From an uncultured Bartonella sp. (lineage in GTDB: Bacteria > Pseudomonadota > Alphaproteobacteria > Rhizobiales > Rhizobiaceae): a DNA stretch of 64,000 nt. The DNA lies in assembly GCA_946478235.1 (NCBI GenBank), contig CAMLBF010000004.1:1-64000 (forward strand), written 5' to 3'. A program made the translations under genes and the position numbers. The notes beneath the pieces are model-generated. The model was not told where the DNA came from and made no database searches. It saw only the letters and a program-made list of their open reading frames with translations. Shown in pieces: positions 30,803 to 40,673 of the stretch. Every line of letters begins with the position of its first letter. Within the stretch, counting starts at the first letter, position 1.

Positions 30803-31892
30803 TAGCATTCTTTTGTTCAATCATCGCGACACCTTTAATTTGAGCATAAACTTTCATACCGTCCTGCAGTCCAAGCTGCTGCCATGAATATTGTGTCAAA
30901 CGAGAGAGAAAATGTACACCTTTTCCCTCAAATCCAAGTTCCAATTTTGCTAGAACTTCATGTGTGCCTTTTGTGCGTGCGGTTACTATCCGCGCGGGCA
31001 TAACGTTGAGAATTGAGCTCATTAAGGGTTTTTCAGTTGCCAAACTTACATCATTGGCAGCAATGCGAATGCGCATTTTTTGACCAACTGCTTTTTCATC
31101 GGAAGGCGCAACAAATATTCCACCAGCAACATTTATATGAAGTAGCCCAGCTTCTTTATCATAAGAATGTACAACGCCATCCAGGCTAACGGCGGCTTCG
31201 CGTGTATTAGCAAGTGGGAGATCAGGGTTAGCTTGAATTTCATCCAATGGACCAGCAGCAATAACCCGTCCCTTATCCATTAATACAAGGTAATCCGCTA
31301 GCCTTTCAACTTCATAAATGTCATGGGTTATATATATAATCGGCAAACTTAACCGATCGCGTAATCTGATCAAAAATGGCAAAATTTCATTACGAGAACG
31401 CTTGTCGAGTGCAGAAAGCGGTTCGTCCATCATGAGTATGTGGGGCTTTGATAATAATGCCCGACCGATTGCGACGCGTTGGCGTTCTCCGCCAGATAAA
31501 TTTTGCGGTGCACGATCGATAAGATGAGAAATATTGAGAAATTCAATAACCTCTTCAAAGGATGGTGAAAGATTCTTTATGTTTTTCGGCATGCCGAATA
31601 TCAGGTTTTTGCGTACCGACAAATGAGGAAAAAGACTTGCTTCCTGAAACACATATCCTAATGGGCGTTTATGGACAGGGACAAATTGATTTTCATCTTG
31701 CCAAACATCTGTTCCGATGGAAACTTTTCCATTCAAATGATTTAAACCAGCGATGGCGCGCAATATGCTGGTTTTACCACAACCTGATGGACCATAAAGA
31801 GCAGTGACACCATGTGATGGTGCGGTAAAGGAGCAATTAATCGAGAAATTGCCGAGCATACCGTTAAGTGCAATATCAATGCTTCCGCTCAT
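30771..31892 (-). CDS. modC: Molybdate ABC transporter ATP-binding protein
   Basis: Walker A GPSGCGKTS, LSGGERQRVAIGRALL, C-terminal TOBE-like region. Confidence 0.92.
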   Translation of the reverse strand: MSGSIDIALNGMLGNFSINCSFTAPSHGVTALYGPSGCGKTSILRAIAGLNHLNGKVSIGTDVWQDENQFVPVHKRPLGYVFQEASLFPHLSVRKNLIFGMPKNIKNLSPSFEEVIEFLNISHLIDRAPQNLSGGERQRVAIGRALLSKPHILMMDEPLSALDKRSRNEILPFLIRLRDRLSLPIIYITHDIYEVERLADYLVLMDKGRVIAAGPLDEIQANPDLPLANTREAAVSLDGVVHSYDKEAGLLHINVAGGIFVAPSDEKAVGQKMRIRIAANDVSLATEKPLMSSILNVMPARIVTARTKGTHEVLAKLELGFEGKGVHFLSRLTQYSWQQLGLQDGMKVYAQIKGVAMIEQKNAITSSDISEPI

Positions 31893-32575
31893 AGCGCTCT
31901 TGCTCGCATATATTTTTGTAATAGCGCAACCATAAGAATAATTAGAAAAGAAAATACGACCATTATCAATGATAAAATATTGGCTTCATGCATTTGACCA
32001 GCTTCAACATATCCCATAATCGTTGTGGAAATAACGGCCGTTTTGCCCGGCAAATTCCCACCTATCATTTGCACAACACCAAATTCACCCACTGTATGGG
32101 CAAATCCTAAAACGGCTGCTGTCATAAAGCCGGGGCTAGCAATAGGTAAAGCAACTTTCCAAAATGATTTCCATGGTGAAGCGCGTAACGTTGCTGCGAC
32201 TTCCAGGGGACGTTTTCCCATTGCTTCAAAAGAATTGCGGATTGGTTGCACAACAAAGGGAAGTGAATAAATGACCGAGCCAATCACCAGTCCTTCAAAT
32301 GTAAAAGCAAACTTATCGACGCCAAACCAAGGGCCAATAAAACCTCCCGGACCATTGGGGCCTAATAAAACAAGTAGGTAAAACCCTAAAACTGTCGGGG
32401 GCAAAACAAGAGGAATGGATATGAAGGAGGCTACAATTTCTTTAAAGTAAGATTGTGAGCGTGCCAGCCAAAGCGCAATTGGCGTGCCGATAAGCATGAG
32501 AAAACATGTCGTAACGGATGCCAATTGTGCTGTTAGCGTAATTGCTGTCCATGTCTGGGCAGAAAGAAGTGTCAT
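31889..32575 (-). CDS. modB: Molybdate ABC transporter permease
   Basis: FISIPLVLPPTVLGFYLLVLLG, AHTVGEFGVVQMIGGN. Confidence 0.93.
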   Translation of the reverse strand: MTLLSAQTWTAITLTAQLASVTTCFLMLIGTPIALWLARSQSYFKEIVASFISIPLVLPPTVLGFYLLVLLGPNGPGGFIGPWFGVDKFAFTFEGLVIGSVIYSLPFVVQPIRNSFEAMGKRPLEVAATLRASPWKSFWKVALPIASPGFMTAAVLGFAHTVGEFGVVQMIGGNLPGKTAVISTTIMGYVEAGQMHEANILSLIMVVFSFLIILMVALLQKYMRARAL

Positions 32576-32577
32576 GC

Positions 32578-33330
32578 TTATTGCTTTACCTCGGGCAATG
32601 CATAACCGTACTTTTTAATGATTGTAGCTGCTTCAGGACCCTTTAGAAAATCCATAAAGGCTTTTGCTGCTTCATTATTTTCACCGGTCTTCAAAAGCAC
32701 GGCATCTTGACGGATCGGGTTATAATAATCTTGTGGTACGATCCATTTCGAGCCACCTTTTTCATTAATAATCTGTGACAGAGCAACAAATCCAATTTCT
32801 GCATTGCCAGTTTTAACGAATTGATAGGCTTGTGAAATGTTCTGCCCTTCAACAAGTTTATCTTTTACCTTGTCATGAACTTTTAATGCGTCCAGCGTTT
32901 CAACAGATGCCTTGCCATAAGGGGCAGCATCAGGGTTGCAATAAGAAATATGGCTAATAGTTGTATCTGTTAATGTTTCCGGTCCTTTAACAAGACCTTC
33001 TTTTGTACTCCACAACACAAGTGTGCCAATAGCATAGGTAAATTCGGTTCCTTTTACTGCATATCCCTCTTCAACGGCTTTGGTAGGACGAGCTGTATCA
33101 GCCGCTAGGAATACTTCAAAAGGGGCGCCATTTTTGATCTGATTATAAAAGTTTCCAGTAGCACCAAAAGAAAGTGTTGCTGTATGACCTGTCTTGGCTT
33201 TGAATTGTTCAGCAATTTCTTTAACAGGTTCGGTAAAGTTGGCAGCAACTGCAACAACAGTTTCTCCAGCTTGTGCCCAAGCAACGCTGGCAAGTAAAAT
33301 ACCGGTTAAAAGTGCAAGTTTCGTTTTCAT
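32578..33330 (-). CDS. modA: Molybdate ABC transporter substrate-binding protein
   Basis: Signal peptide; VVAVAANFTEPVKEIAEQFKAKTGH, GAPFEVFLAADTARP. Confidence 0.93.
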   Translation of the reverse strand: MKTKLALLTGILLASVAWAQAGETVVAVAANFTEPVKEIAEQFKAKTGHTATLSFGATGNFYNQIKNGAPFEVFLAADTARPTKAVEEGYAVKGTEFTYAIGTLVLWSTKEGLVKGPETLTDTTISHISYCNPDAAPYGKASVETLDALKVHDKVKDKLVEGQNISQAYQFVKTGNAEIGFVALSQIINEKGGSKWIVPQDYYNPIRQDAVLLKTGENNEAAKAFMDFLKGPEAATIIKKYGYALPEVKQ

Positions 33331-33341
33331 TGCGACTCTCC

Positions 33342-34133
33342 CTAGCTGGTGGCAATAATTATGTTTTCAGCATCAAATGATGCAATAACTGGCATATCGG
33401 CTTTAAGTTGTTTTACAACGGGGTCATTCGGACGAGCTGTCGCTACCAGTGTTTTGCCGGCATCAATTTCAACCACAAGTTCAACGCTTGCTTCACCCGT
33501 GTTGATCGTGCGTAAAACGCCTTCGATATGATTTATTTTGTCAGGTGATTTTTTATCGGTTTTAGGGGTAACTTTAACAAAGGTCGCTTTGATCAATGCC
33601 GCAACCTGTCGTTGTTTAACAAGTCCCAATCGCTCAACACTTTTTGCCGTAATTTCAGCCTGAATTGAGACATTATCGGAAATGCGGATATCTACAAAAG
33701 CTGCTGGCGATTCGATCGTAATAGCTTGGACATGACCCGAAAGTACATTGCGAGCCGAGGTTTTCATCATAAACCCATGAAGAAGTCCGGTTGAACTTAA
33801 TCCGATATCGGAAAGATCGTCAGTGGCATTTTCTATCATAGTTGCGAGTCCGGCTTCCAGTTGATGGAAGGTCTCAATAAGCTTCAGCGCCTGAGGCGTT
33901 AGGACAGCACCACCGCCGCTCCGTCCTCCAGCTTTTTTCTCCAGCAAGGGTTTTGTAACAAGGTTTTGCATTGCATCAAGTGCATCCCATGCTGCTTTAT
34001 AGCTTAATCCAACTGCACGTGCAGCTGCCGATATTGATCCCTCTCGGCCAACGGCTTCAAGCAATTTTATCCGTTCACGACCAACAGAACCGATATGTTC
34101 CTGGCTTAAAGCAATTGTTGCAGTGACGGCCAT
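33342..34133 (-). CDS. modE: Molybdate-responsive transcriptional regulator ModE
   Basis: wHTH ISAAARAVGLSYKAAWDALDAMQ, GGRSGGGAVLTPQAL, two TOBE/Mop segments. Confidence 0.92.
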   Translation of the reverse strand: MAVTATIALSQEHIGSVGRERIKLLEAVGREGSISAAARAVGLSYKAAWDALDAMQNLVTKPLLEKKAGGRSGGGAVLTPQALKLIETFHQLEAGLATMIENATDDLSDIGLSSTGLLHGFMMKTSARNVLSGHVQAITIESPAAFVDIRISDNVSIQAEITAKSVERLGLVKQRQVAALIKATFVKVTPKTDKKSPDKINHIEGVLRTINTGEASVELVVEIDAGKTLVATARPNDPVVKQLKADMPVIASFDAENIIIATS

Positions 34134-34146
34134 ATTTCATTTCCTT

Positions 34147-34175
34147 TATATTATGTAGTTTAACTATATAACGAT
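34147..34175 (-). promoter_or_regulatory. Candidate ModE box
   Basis: Minus strand ATCGTTATATA-gttaaac-TACATAATATA: left half is a near-exact ModE half-site, 14-42 bp upstream of modE. Confidence 0.6.
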
Positions 34176-34523
34176 CGGGTAGAAAGCAAGAATTAATGAC
34201 ATAAAATTTTCTGATCCATCGCCAAGGTGACAGTTGAATTGCACGGCTTGTGTTAAATTTTTTAGCAATTTCATGATTGTTTTCATATCAAGGTAACAGC
34301 GGATTATTGACGTATTTTTCCATTTTTCAAAAGAAAATAGCGGTTAAGGAGCGTTAATCCATAATCGATAACTGGTGTTACAAAACAAAGTTATAAAGGC
34401 TTTATGTGAACTATTGCTGTGTTTTAAAAACTGCCGTAATTTACAGAGAACTTATTAGGTTATTTTTTGTCGCTGATGCGAGAAATTAAAATAAGACGGA
34501 TAATAGACAAGAGGTAAAAAACA

Positions 34524-35372
34524 ATGGCACGCACCGTTTATGTCAACGGCGAATGGCTGGACGAAACAGCTGCTAAGATTTCAATTTTTGATCGGTCGGT
34601 CATGTTTGCCGATTCAATCTATGAAGTGACATCTTTTTTTGACGAAAAATTTCTAGATTTTGATGGACATATCCAACGATTAAAAAACTCCCTTCATGCG
34701 ATCAATATCGATTTTAATGTCGATAGAGATGAGTTTTTAACGCTTCACCGCGAACTTATTAAGCGCAATGACCTCAAGGATGGAACGGTTTATCTCCAAG
34801 TTTCACGTGGCAGCGGTGATCGTAATTTTGTTTATGATAACAAAGATTATAAACCTATACTTTTTATGTTTACCCAGACAGGTATTGTTAAAAACCTGCA
34901 CACTATTCCGCAGCTGAAAATGATTTCTGTAAAAGAAGGGCGCTGGTGTCGTCGTGATATCAAAACAACGCAACTTCTATATTCATCACTGACAAAAACA
35001 CGCGCTCATGATGATGGGGTTAATGATGCTGTATATGTTGAAGATGGCTATCTTACAGAAGCAACGTCTTCAAATTTCTTTATCGTGGACAAAAATGGCA
35101 CTCTCATTACACGTCAGCTTGACCATGCAATTTTGCCAGGCATAACCCGTGCTACAATACTCGACATAGCACGGAAACATGGCATAGCTGTTGAAGAGCG
35201 GTTATTTTCCTTGGAAGAAACTTACGCTGCAAGTGAAGCATTCATTACATCGACTACTAATTTCGCCGCACCTGTTATCAGTCTTGATGGACGGGCAATT
35301 GGTGATGGTAAGCCGGGAAAAATAACATTGCGCTTGCGTGAATTATATCTTGAGCACGTTAAGCGGACCTAA
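34524..35372 (+). CDS. D-amino-acid transaminase (class IV aminotransferase)
   Basis: YVNGEWLDETAAKISIFDRSVMFADSIYEVT, TEATSSNFFIV. Confidence 0.9.
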   Translation: MARTVYVNGEWLDETAAKISIFDRSVMFADSIYEVTSFFDEKFLDFDGHIQRLKNSLHAINIDFNVDRDEFLTLHRELIKRNDLKDGTVYLQVSRGSGDRNFVYDNKDYKPILFMFTQTGIVKNLHTIPQLKMISVKEGRWCRRDIKTTQLLYSSLTKTRAHDDGVNDAVYVEDGYLTEATSSNFFIVDKNGTLITRQLDHAILPGITRATILDIARKHGIAVEERLFSLEETYAASEAFITSTTNFAAPVISLDGRAIGDGKPGKITLRLRELYLEHVKRT

Positions 35373-35374
35373 TT

Positions 35375-36415
35375 TTAACCACGCTGGCGCTTTGCTATAA
35401 CAGCAAGTGCCAGCAATGCTTGCCTAATAATTACTTCTGATAATGAAGCATTTTGGCGACTTTCCAGAACTGCTCTCTGCAATCTTTCCATAGCTTGGGA
35501 AATCTGTGAAGATGACCAATTGCTAACAGCTTGTTCCATTATTTTTTGACGGCGGAAAAAAATGGGTGGTCGAGCTGAGGCGACAGCAGAAGATGCTGTT
35601 TTATTTTCATTCTCAACGAGATTTCTTAAAAGTTGTAATTGTTGGAATTGCCGTTGGGCAGCGCTTAGAATCAAGAATAACGCACTACCTGTGGCAACTT
35701 GACGGTCAAAACGGTTATTGAAACCAACCATATCTCCCATCAAAATAGCATCGATAATTTCGTCATAGTTTAACGCACTAACATCACTGACAACTTCCTT
35801 GACGTCTTCAATGCTAATTTCACCTTTATGAAGTGCATAAAGACATAATTTTTCCAATTCGCTACGTGATATTAGCCTATCGCCGCCCAGACTATCCCTA
35901 AGCCATTTACGGGCATCAAGCGAAATTGTGAGTTTATAATCGCCTAAAACCTGATCGATCAGCCCCTCCAACGCGCGTGCATCATCGGCAAAACATGGCA
36001 ATGCCATGGCTGTGGGTGCTGTCTCAATGGCTGTGCGCAGACCTGAACCTTTTTTGAGATCTCCGGCTTCAATCAACAGGTAAGCCTGCTCAGGTGGTGC
36101 TTTGACCAACTGCCTAATGACATCGACCAAATTTTTCTGGTTTCCAACATTCCGTATCCATATGAGGCGTTCCCCACCAAAAAGTGAGATTGTGTGCGCT
36201 TCATCAGCCAAACGAGTAGGGTCGCGGTCAAGTTCACTGGCTTCAAGACGTATATTGGAAAATGGGTCGTCCAATTTAACGCCCGTTAATTTCGCAAATG
36301 CAGCTGTCCTTTCAGATACAAGACCTTTATCGGGACCATAAATAAGAATGATAGGGTACTGCTTTTGCAGTCGTCCTAAAAATCCATCAACTTCATGTGC
36401 TTTTTTTTGCGCCAA
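35375..36415 (-). CDS. holA: DNA polymerase III subunit delta
   Basis: IILIYGPDKGLVSERTAAF, ISRSELEKLCLYAL, FNNRFDRQVATGSALFLILSAAQRQFQQL. Confidence 0.9.
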   Translation of the reverse strand: MAQKKAHEVDGFLGRLQKQYPIILIYGPDKGLVSERTAAFAKLTGVKLDDPFSNIRLEASELDRDPTRLADEAHTISLFGGERLIWIRNVGNQKNLVDVIRQLVKAPPEQAYLLIEAGDLKKGSGLRTAIETAPTAMALPCFADDARALEGLIDQVLGDYKLTISLDARKWLRDSLGGDRLISRSELEKLCLYALHKGEISIEDVKEVVSDVSALNYDEIIDAILMGDMVGFNNRFDRQVATGSALFLILSAAQRQFQQLQLLRNLVENENKTASSAVASARPPIFFRRQKIMEQAVSNWSSSQISQAMERLQRAVLESRQNASLSEVIIRQALLALAVIAKRQRG

Positions 36416-36419
36416 TATA

Positions 36420-37214
36420 TTAGTCCATCAGCAATTTGTCATCGTCGAGTGCTTCGCCTCTAACTTTCTGAAACATATCGATAAGATCACCTACATCAAG
36501 GCCTCTGCGCTTTTCTGCATGCACATCAAGCACGATTTTGCCGCCATGCAACATGAAAGTGCGTTCTCCATAATCCAATGCCTGCCGCATGGAATGCGTC
36601 ACCATGAGTGTTGTTAACTTATTTTTTCTGATAACCTTTTCCGTGAGCTTCATCACAAAGTCGGCCATACCAGGGTCGAGGGCTGCCGTGTGTTCATCCA
36701 AAAGCAAAACATCAGCATCTGACAATGTTGCCATAACCAGAGATACAGCCTGACGTTGTCCTCCGGATAAACTATCCATGCGATTATGAATACGGTTTTC
36801 TAATCCTAGACCCAATTCGGCAATACGGTGTCGAAATATTTCCCGATTCTCGCGTGTAAGTGCAGATGTTAAGCCCCGTCTTTTTCCACGACAAGCAGCC
36901 AATGCCAAATTTTCTTCTATGGTAAGAGAGCCGCAACTCCCTGCAAGAGGATCTTGAAACACGCGAGCAATCATTTTCGCCCGATCAGCGGTTGATTTAC
37001 GCGAAACATCAACACCATTGATAATGACTTTTCCTTCATTTGGTAAAATATCACCAGCAAGAACACCAAGCATTGTCGATTTTCCTGCACCATTTGAACC
37101 TATTACGGTAACAAAGCTGCCTCGCTCGATTTTCAGGTTAAGGTCTATCAATGCCTGTTTTTCTAATGGTGTGCCTTGTTTGAAAGTTACCCCGATATGG
37201 TCAAGCTCAATCAT
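36420..37214 (-). CDS. ABC transporter ATP-binding protein (TrpZ-like)
   Basis: VIGSNGAGKSTMLGVLAGD, LSGGQRQAVSLVMATLSDADVLLLDEHTAALDP. Start trimmed to MIELDHIGV. Confidence 0.88.
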   Translation of the reverse strand: MIELDHIGVTFKQGTPLEKQALIDLNLKIERGSFVTVIGSNGAGKSTMLGVLAGDILPNEGKVIINGVDVSRKSTADRAKMIARVFQDPLAGSCGSLTIEENLALAACRGKRRGLTSALTRENREIFRHRIAELGLGLENRIHNRMDSLSGGQRQAVSLVMATLSDADVLLLDEHTAALDPGMADFVMKLTEKVIRKNKLTTLMVTHSMRQALDYGERTFMLHGGKIVLDVHAEKRRGLDVGDLIDMFQKVRGEALDDDKLLMD

Positions 37215-38103
37215 GTTTTTTCGCCCCAAAATAACGTGGTACAACAAGGGTCAACACGACCAGCAATGCAGTGATAAACTGTAAGTCGGTTGATGTATCA
37301 ATACCTAAACTGCTACCTTCAAAAGCAAATTGTACTGCAACGCGGTATAGTACCGACCCAATGACGCAGCTTAGAATAATGAAGAACAGATTTCTCGTAC
37401 GGAATAGTGTTTCACCGATGATGACAGCCGCTAGCCCAAAGACGATCGTACCTGCGCCACCGGTAATATCAGTTGCAATAGCGGTTTGAATATAAAGTGA
37501 ACCGCCAAGAGCAACTAACCCATTGGATAGGCCCATACCAAAATAAATTAGGCGATCTGTTTTTATGCCTTGCGCTTTGGCCATGCGAGGATTGATACCC
37601 GTTGCCCGCATAGCAAGACCTGTTTGGCTTTCAAGAAAACGCCAGATAAGGAATGCAACAATGAGAACAATGACACCAATGAATATGGGGCGTACTGCCA
37701 TATCAGGTAAATCAAATATACCGTAAAATGGCGTAAGCGCTGTATCTGCAACCCCTAAATTGACATTTGAAACACCCATGATGCCCATAATGCGCAGATT
37801 GACTGTGTAAAGGGCAGACATTGTCAAAATAGATGCAAGAAGATTAAGGATACCAAATTTTAGATTTAAGAGTGCTGTAACCAGTCCAGCAAGCATACCA
37901 GCACATAGGGCTGATAACATTGCCAACCAAGGATTTACGCCACAAAGTATCATTACACCACAAACGGTGGAGCCTAGAAGAAATGAGCCATCAACGGTCA
38001 AATCCGGAAAATCAAGGATTCTGAATGATAAATAAACACCGATAGCAACAAAGGCATAAACCAGCCCAAGCTCAACTGCACCGGTAAAAGCAAACATACT
38101 CAT
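37207..38103 (-). CDS. ABC transporter permease (TrpY-like)
   Basis: Ten-helix branched-chain-type permease; RILDFPDLTVDGSFLLGS. Confidence 0.88.
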   Translation of the reverse strand: MSMFAFTGAVELGLVYAFVAIGVYLSFRILDFPDLTVDGSFLLGSTVCGVMILCGVNPWLAMLSALCAGMLAGLVTALLNLKFGILNLLASILTMSALYTVNLRIMGIMGVSNVNLGVADTALTPFYGIFDLPDMAVRPIFIGVIVLIVAFLIWRFLESQTGLAMRATGINPRMAKAQGIKTDRLIYFGMGLSNGLVALGGSLYIQTAIATDITGGAGTIVFGLAAVIIGETLFRTRNLFFIILSCVIGSVLYRVAVQFAFEGSSLGIDTSTDLQFITALLVVLTLVVPRYFGAKKHD

Positions 38104-38160
38104 CCGGCAAGTGTCCTGTTTGTAACGCTGTGGTTGACAATGATTTTCACTTTTTCATCC

Positions 38161-39120
38161 CTACTTATCTGATGTTTTGTTTGCACGATCCAAAACTGTT
38201 TGAGGAATTGTTATTCCCATTTTTTCAGCAGCCTTTAGGTCAATTTTTATGTTTCTTGCTGGCGGTGTCACAACACTTATATCACCGGCTTTTTCACCTT
38301 TAAGAATCCGTACGACCAATTTACCGGTTTCAATGCCTGCATCATAATAATCAATTCCTTGTGCTGCAAAGGCACCCCGTCCAATTGAGCTGGGATCAGC
38401 CGTAAAGATAGGTGTTTTTGTTTCTGCTGCAACTTTTGTAGCACCTTCGAGAACTGATATGATTGTATTATCCGTTGGTACATAGATAATATCAACTTTG
38501 CCAACCAAAGCGCGTGTAGCAGCTTGAACATCAGAAGACTTTGGTGCTGCTGATGGTATAACTTCGATACCATCTTTTTCTGCCAGTTTCCGTAAAACAT
38601 TGAGTGTCGAGACGGAATTTGCTTCGGCTGAATTATAAAGGTAACCCAACTTTTTCAAATCAGGTTTGATTTCTTTTAGAAGCTTTATATGGTCTTCAAC
38701 AGGTGAGCGGTCAGAAACACCAGTTACATTACCACCTGGTTTTTCCATTGTAGGGACAAGCTTTGCCTCTACCGGATCAGATACAGCAGAAAAAACAATA
38801 GGAATCTGCTTGGTCGCTGCAAGCATTGTTTGAGCCGATGGTGTCGCTATAGCAACAATGACATCTGGTTTGTCACCTACAAACTGACGGGCAATTTGGG
38901 TTGCTGTGGTAATATTGCCTTGCGCCGATTGAAAAGTGAGAATCATGTTCTCACCATTTTTATATCCTTGTTGAGCAAGAACATCTTCAACACCCTTCCG
39001 CACCGAATCAAGTGCCGGATGGGCAACAATTTGTGTGATTTCCACTTTCACTTTGTCTGCTGCAAACGAAAGTGAGTTGAATGCAAAAACTGCAACAGCA
39101 GCCAAAAACAAACGACGCAT
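38161..39120 (-). CDS. ABC transporter substrate-binding protein (TrpX-like)
   Basis: Signal peptide; ITQIVAHPALDSVRKGVEDVLAQQGY, PVEDHIKLLKEIKPDLKKLGYLYN. Confidence 0.88.
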   Translation of the reverse strand: MRRLFLAAVAVFAFNSLSFAADKVKVEITQIVAHPALDSVRKGVEDVLAQQGYKNGENMILTFQSAQGNITTATQIARQFVGDKPDVIVAIATPSAQTMLAATKQIPIVFSAVSDPVEAKLVPTMEKPGGNVTGVSDRSPVEDHIKLLKEIKPDLKKLGYLYNSAEANSVSTLNVLRKLAEKDGIEVIPSAAPKSSDVQAATRALVGKVDIIYVPTDNTIISVLEGATKVAAETKTPIFTADPSSIGRGAFAAQGIDYYDAGIETGKLVVRILKGEKAGDISVVTPPARNIKIDLKAAEKMGITIPQTVLDRANKTSDK

Positions 39121-39191
39121 AGTTAATTCTCCCCAGAAAAATCTTATAAATCTTTATTGGAGCAGGGGTTGGAAATCAATATTTCCGCGGT

Positions 39192-39209
39192 TTTTTCGTG
39201 AACGAAAAA
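39192..39209. promoter_or_regulatory. Perfect inverted repeat TTTTTCGT-GA-ACGAAAAA upstream of the Trp-type ABC operon
   Basis: Read directly; 72-89 bp upstream of the minus-strand start at 39120. Confidence 0.5.
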
Positions 39210-39300
39210 GAATATTGTAAGAAAGTTATTTTTTATGTTGCAATCGTCTTCGTGTTAGGTCATATAGGCACCACTGAAACAGACAGCTTTCAGTTTGTGA

Positions 39301-39375
39301 GCGGGTGTAGCTCAGGGGTAGAGCACAACCTTGCCAAGGTTGGGGTCGTGGGTTCGAATCCCATCGCCCGCTCCA
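39301..39375 (+). tRNA. tRNA-Gly (anticodon GCC)
   Basis: gcgggtg...ccttGCCaagg...gtgggttcgaatcccat...cgcccgctcca: acceptor, anticodon and T arms pair; CCA encoded. Confidence 0.95.
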
Positions 39376-39403
39376 GTAAATCATTATAAAATTATGTCTT
39401 TAT

Positions 39404-39423
39404 AAAGCGTTTTGGACGCTTTT
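39404..39423 (+). terminator. Probable terminator downstream of tRNA-Gly
   Basis: AAAGCGT-tttgg-ACGCTTT followed by a short T run. Confidence 0.6.
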
Positions 39424-39611
39424 ATTCATGGTGTTGGTAAGCATAGAATCAAATGGTTCAAAGCTGAGCTGGTTGATTTTCTCCGCTACGTTAACATACT
39501 ATCGCTTCTATTGCGTGTATTAGAGCTTTAGCTACTAAATGACAAATTTGCCATCTAATGAAAAATGTTTCTATAATGTTCTTATCTCATAAATAGTGAA
39601 TCAGGTGCAGA

Positions 39612-40673
39612 ATGATAGACAAGAATATGGAACCGGTTCATCTTGTTGAAGATGAAAAAAATGGGAGTCGGTTTTTAATCTATGGTACTGATAAAGGATT
39701 ATGCCTTGATATTCGTTATGAGGGAGACGCACTCTGGATGACGCAAGCTCAGATTGCTGAACTGTTTGGTGTCGATAGATCAGTTATAACCAAACATATA
39801 GCGAATATTTTAGCAGAAAATGAACTTGATGAAAATGTGGTCAGTGCAAATTTTGCACATACCACTTTACACGGTGCTATATCAGGGAAAACACAAACCA
39901 GATTCGTGAAGCATTATAATCTTGATATGGTAATATCAGTTGGTTACCGTGTATCATCGGCTCAGGCAACAGTATTTAGGCGGTGGGCAACCGGTATCTT
40001 AGTTCAGTTTGCTACTAAGGGATTCGTCATTGATTCTCCACGTTTAAAACGGCCTGAAAATTTCGATCGTATTGCTGAACTGCGGGAAATTATTCGTGAT
40101 ATCCGGTCAGATGAAGCTAATGTTTATCGCGAATTAAAAAATATTTGCGCTATGTGCCAAGATTATGATGGTACGATAGAACAATCACGCAATTTTTTTA
40201 AGAAGATGCAGGCGAAACTCATATATGCAGTAACATCGCATACGCCAGCTGAGATTATATTTTTCAGAGCTGATAACAAGTGTAAGAATATGGGGTTGCA
40301 GACTTGGTCGAAAGACAACATTAGAAAAAGTGATGTTACCATTTCAAAAAATTATTTAGCAGAAGCGGAAATTAAAGAACTAAATCGTTTAACAACTATT
40401 TTATTAGATATATTTGAGGATCAACTTGATTTAGGTCGCATTTTAGTCATGCAAGATGCAGCTGACTTGCTTGATAACCAACTCAAAAATCTTGGTAGGT
40501 CTGTTCTGACGTCTGGAGGAACAATAAATGCAAAGCAAGCAAAATTAAAGGCAGATTTAGAATATGGCAAATTTGATGAACAGCGAAAGAATGCACAATT
40601 TGCGGAGGCTGATGCAAATATAGCAGTTTTAGCGAAAGAGATTAAAAATCTTCCTAAACGTCCTAAAAGATAA
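39612..40673 (+). CDS. RhuM family protein
   Basis: LWMTQAQIAELFGVDRSVITKHIANIL, HYNLDMVISVGYRVSSAQATVFRRWAT, DLLDNQLKNLGR; canonical RhuM layout. Confidence 0.93.
   Translation: MIDKNMEPVHLVEDEKNGSRFLIYGTDKGLCLDIRYEGDALWMTQAQIAELFGVDRSVITKHIANILAENELDENVVSANFAHTTLHGAISGKTQTRFVKHYNLDMVISVGYRVSSAQATVFRRWATGILVQFATKGFVIDSPRLKRPENFDRIAELREIIRDIRSDEANVYRELKNICAMCQDYDGTIEQSRNFFKKMQAKLIYAVTSHTPAEIIFFRADNKCKNMGLQTWSKDNIRKSDVTISKNYLAEAEIKELNRLTTILLDIFEDQLDLGRILVMQDAADLLDNQLKNLGRSVLTSGGTINAKQAKLKADLEYGKFDEQRKNAQFAEADANIAVLAKEIKNLPKRPKR

Noticed and set aside
39376-39611. Integrase or transposase remnant between tRNA-Gly and rhuM
   Set aside because: Reading all frames gave only short stretches broken by stops with no recognisable recombinase motif.
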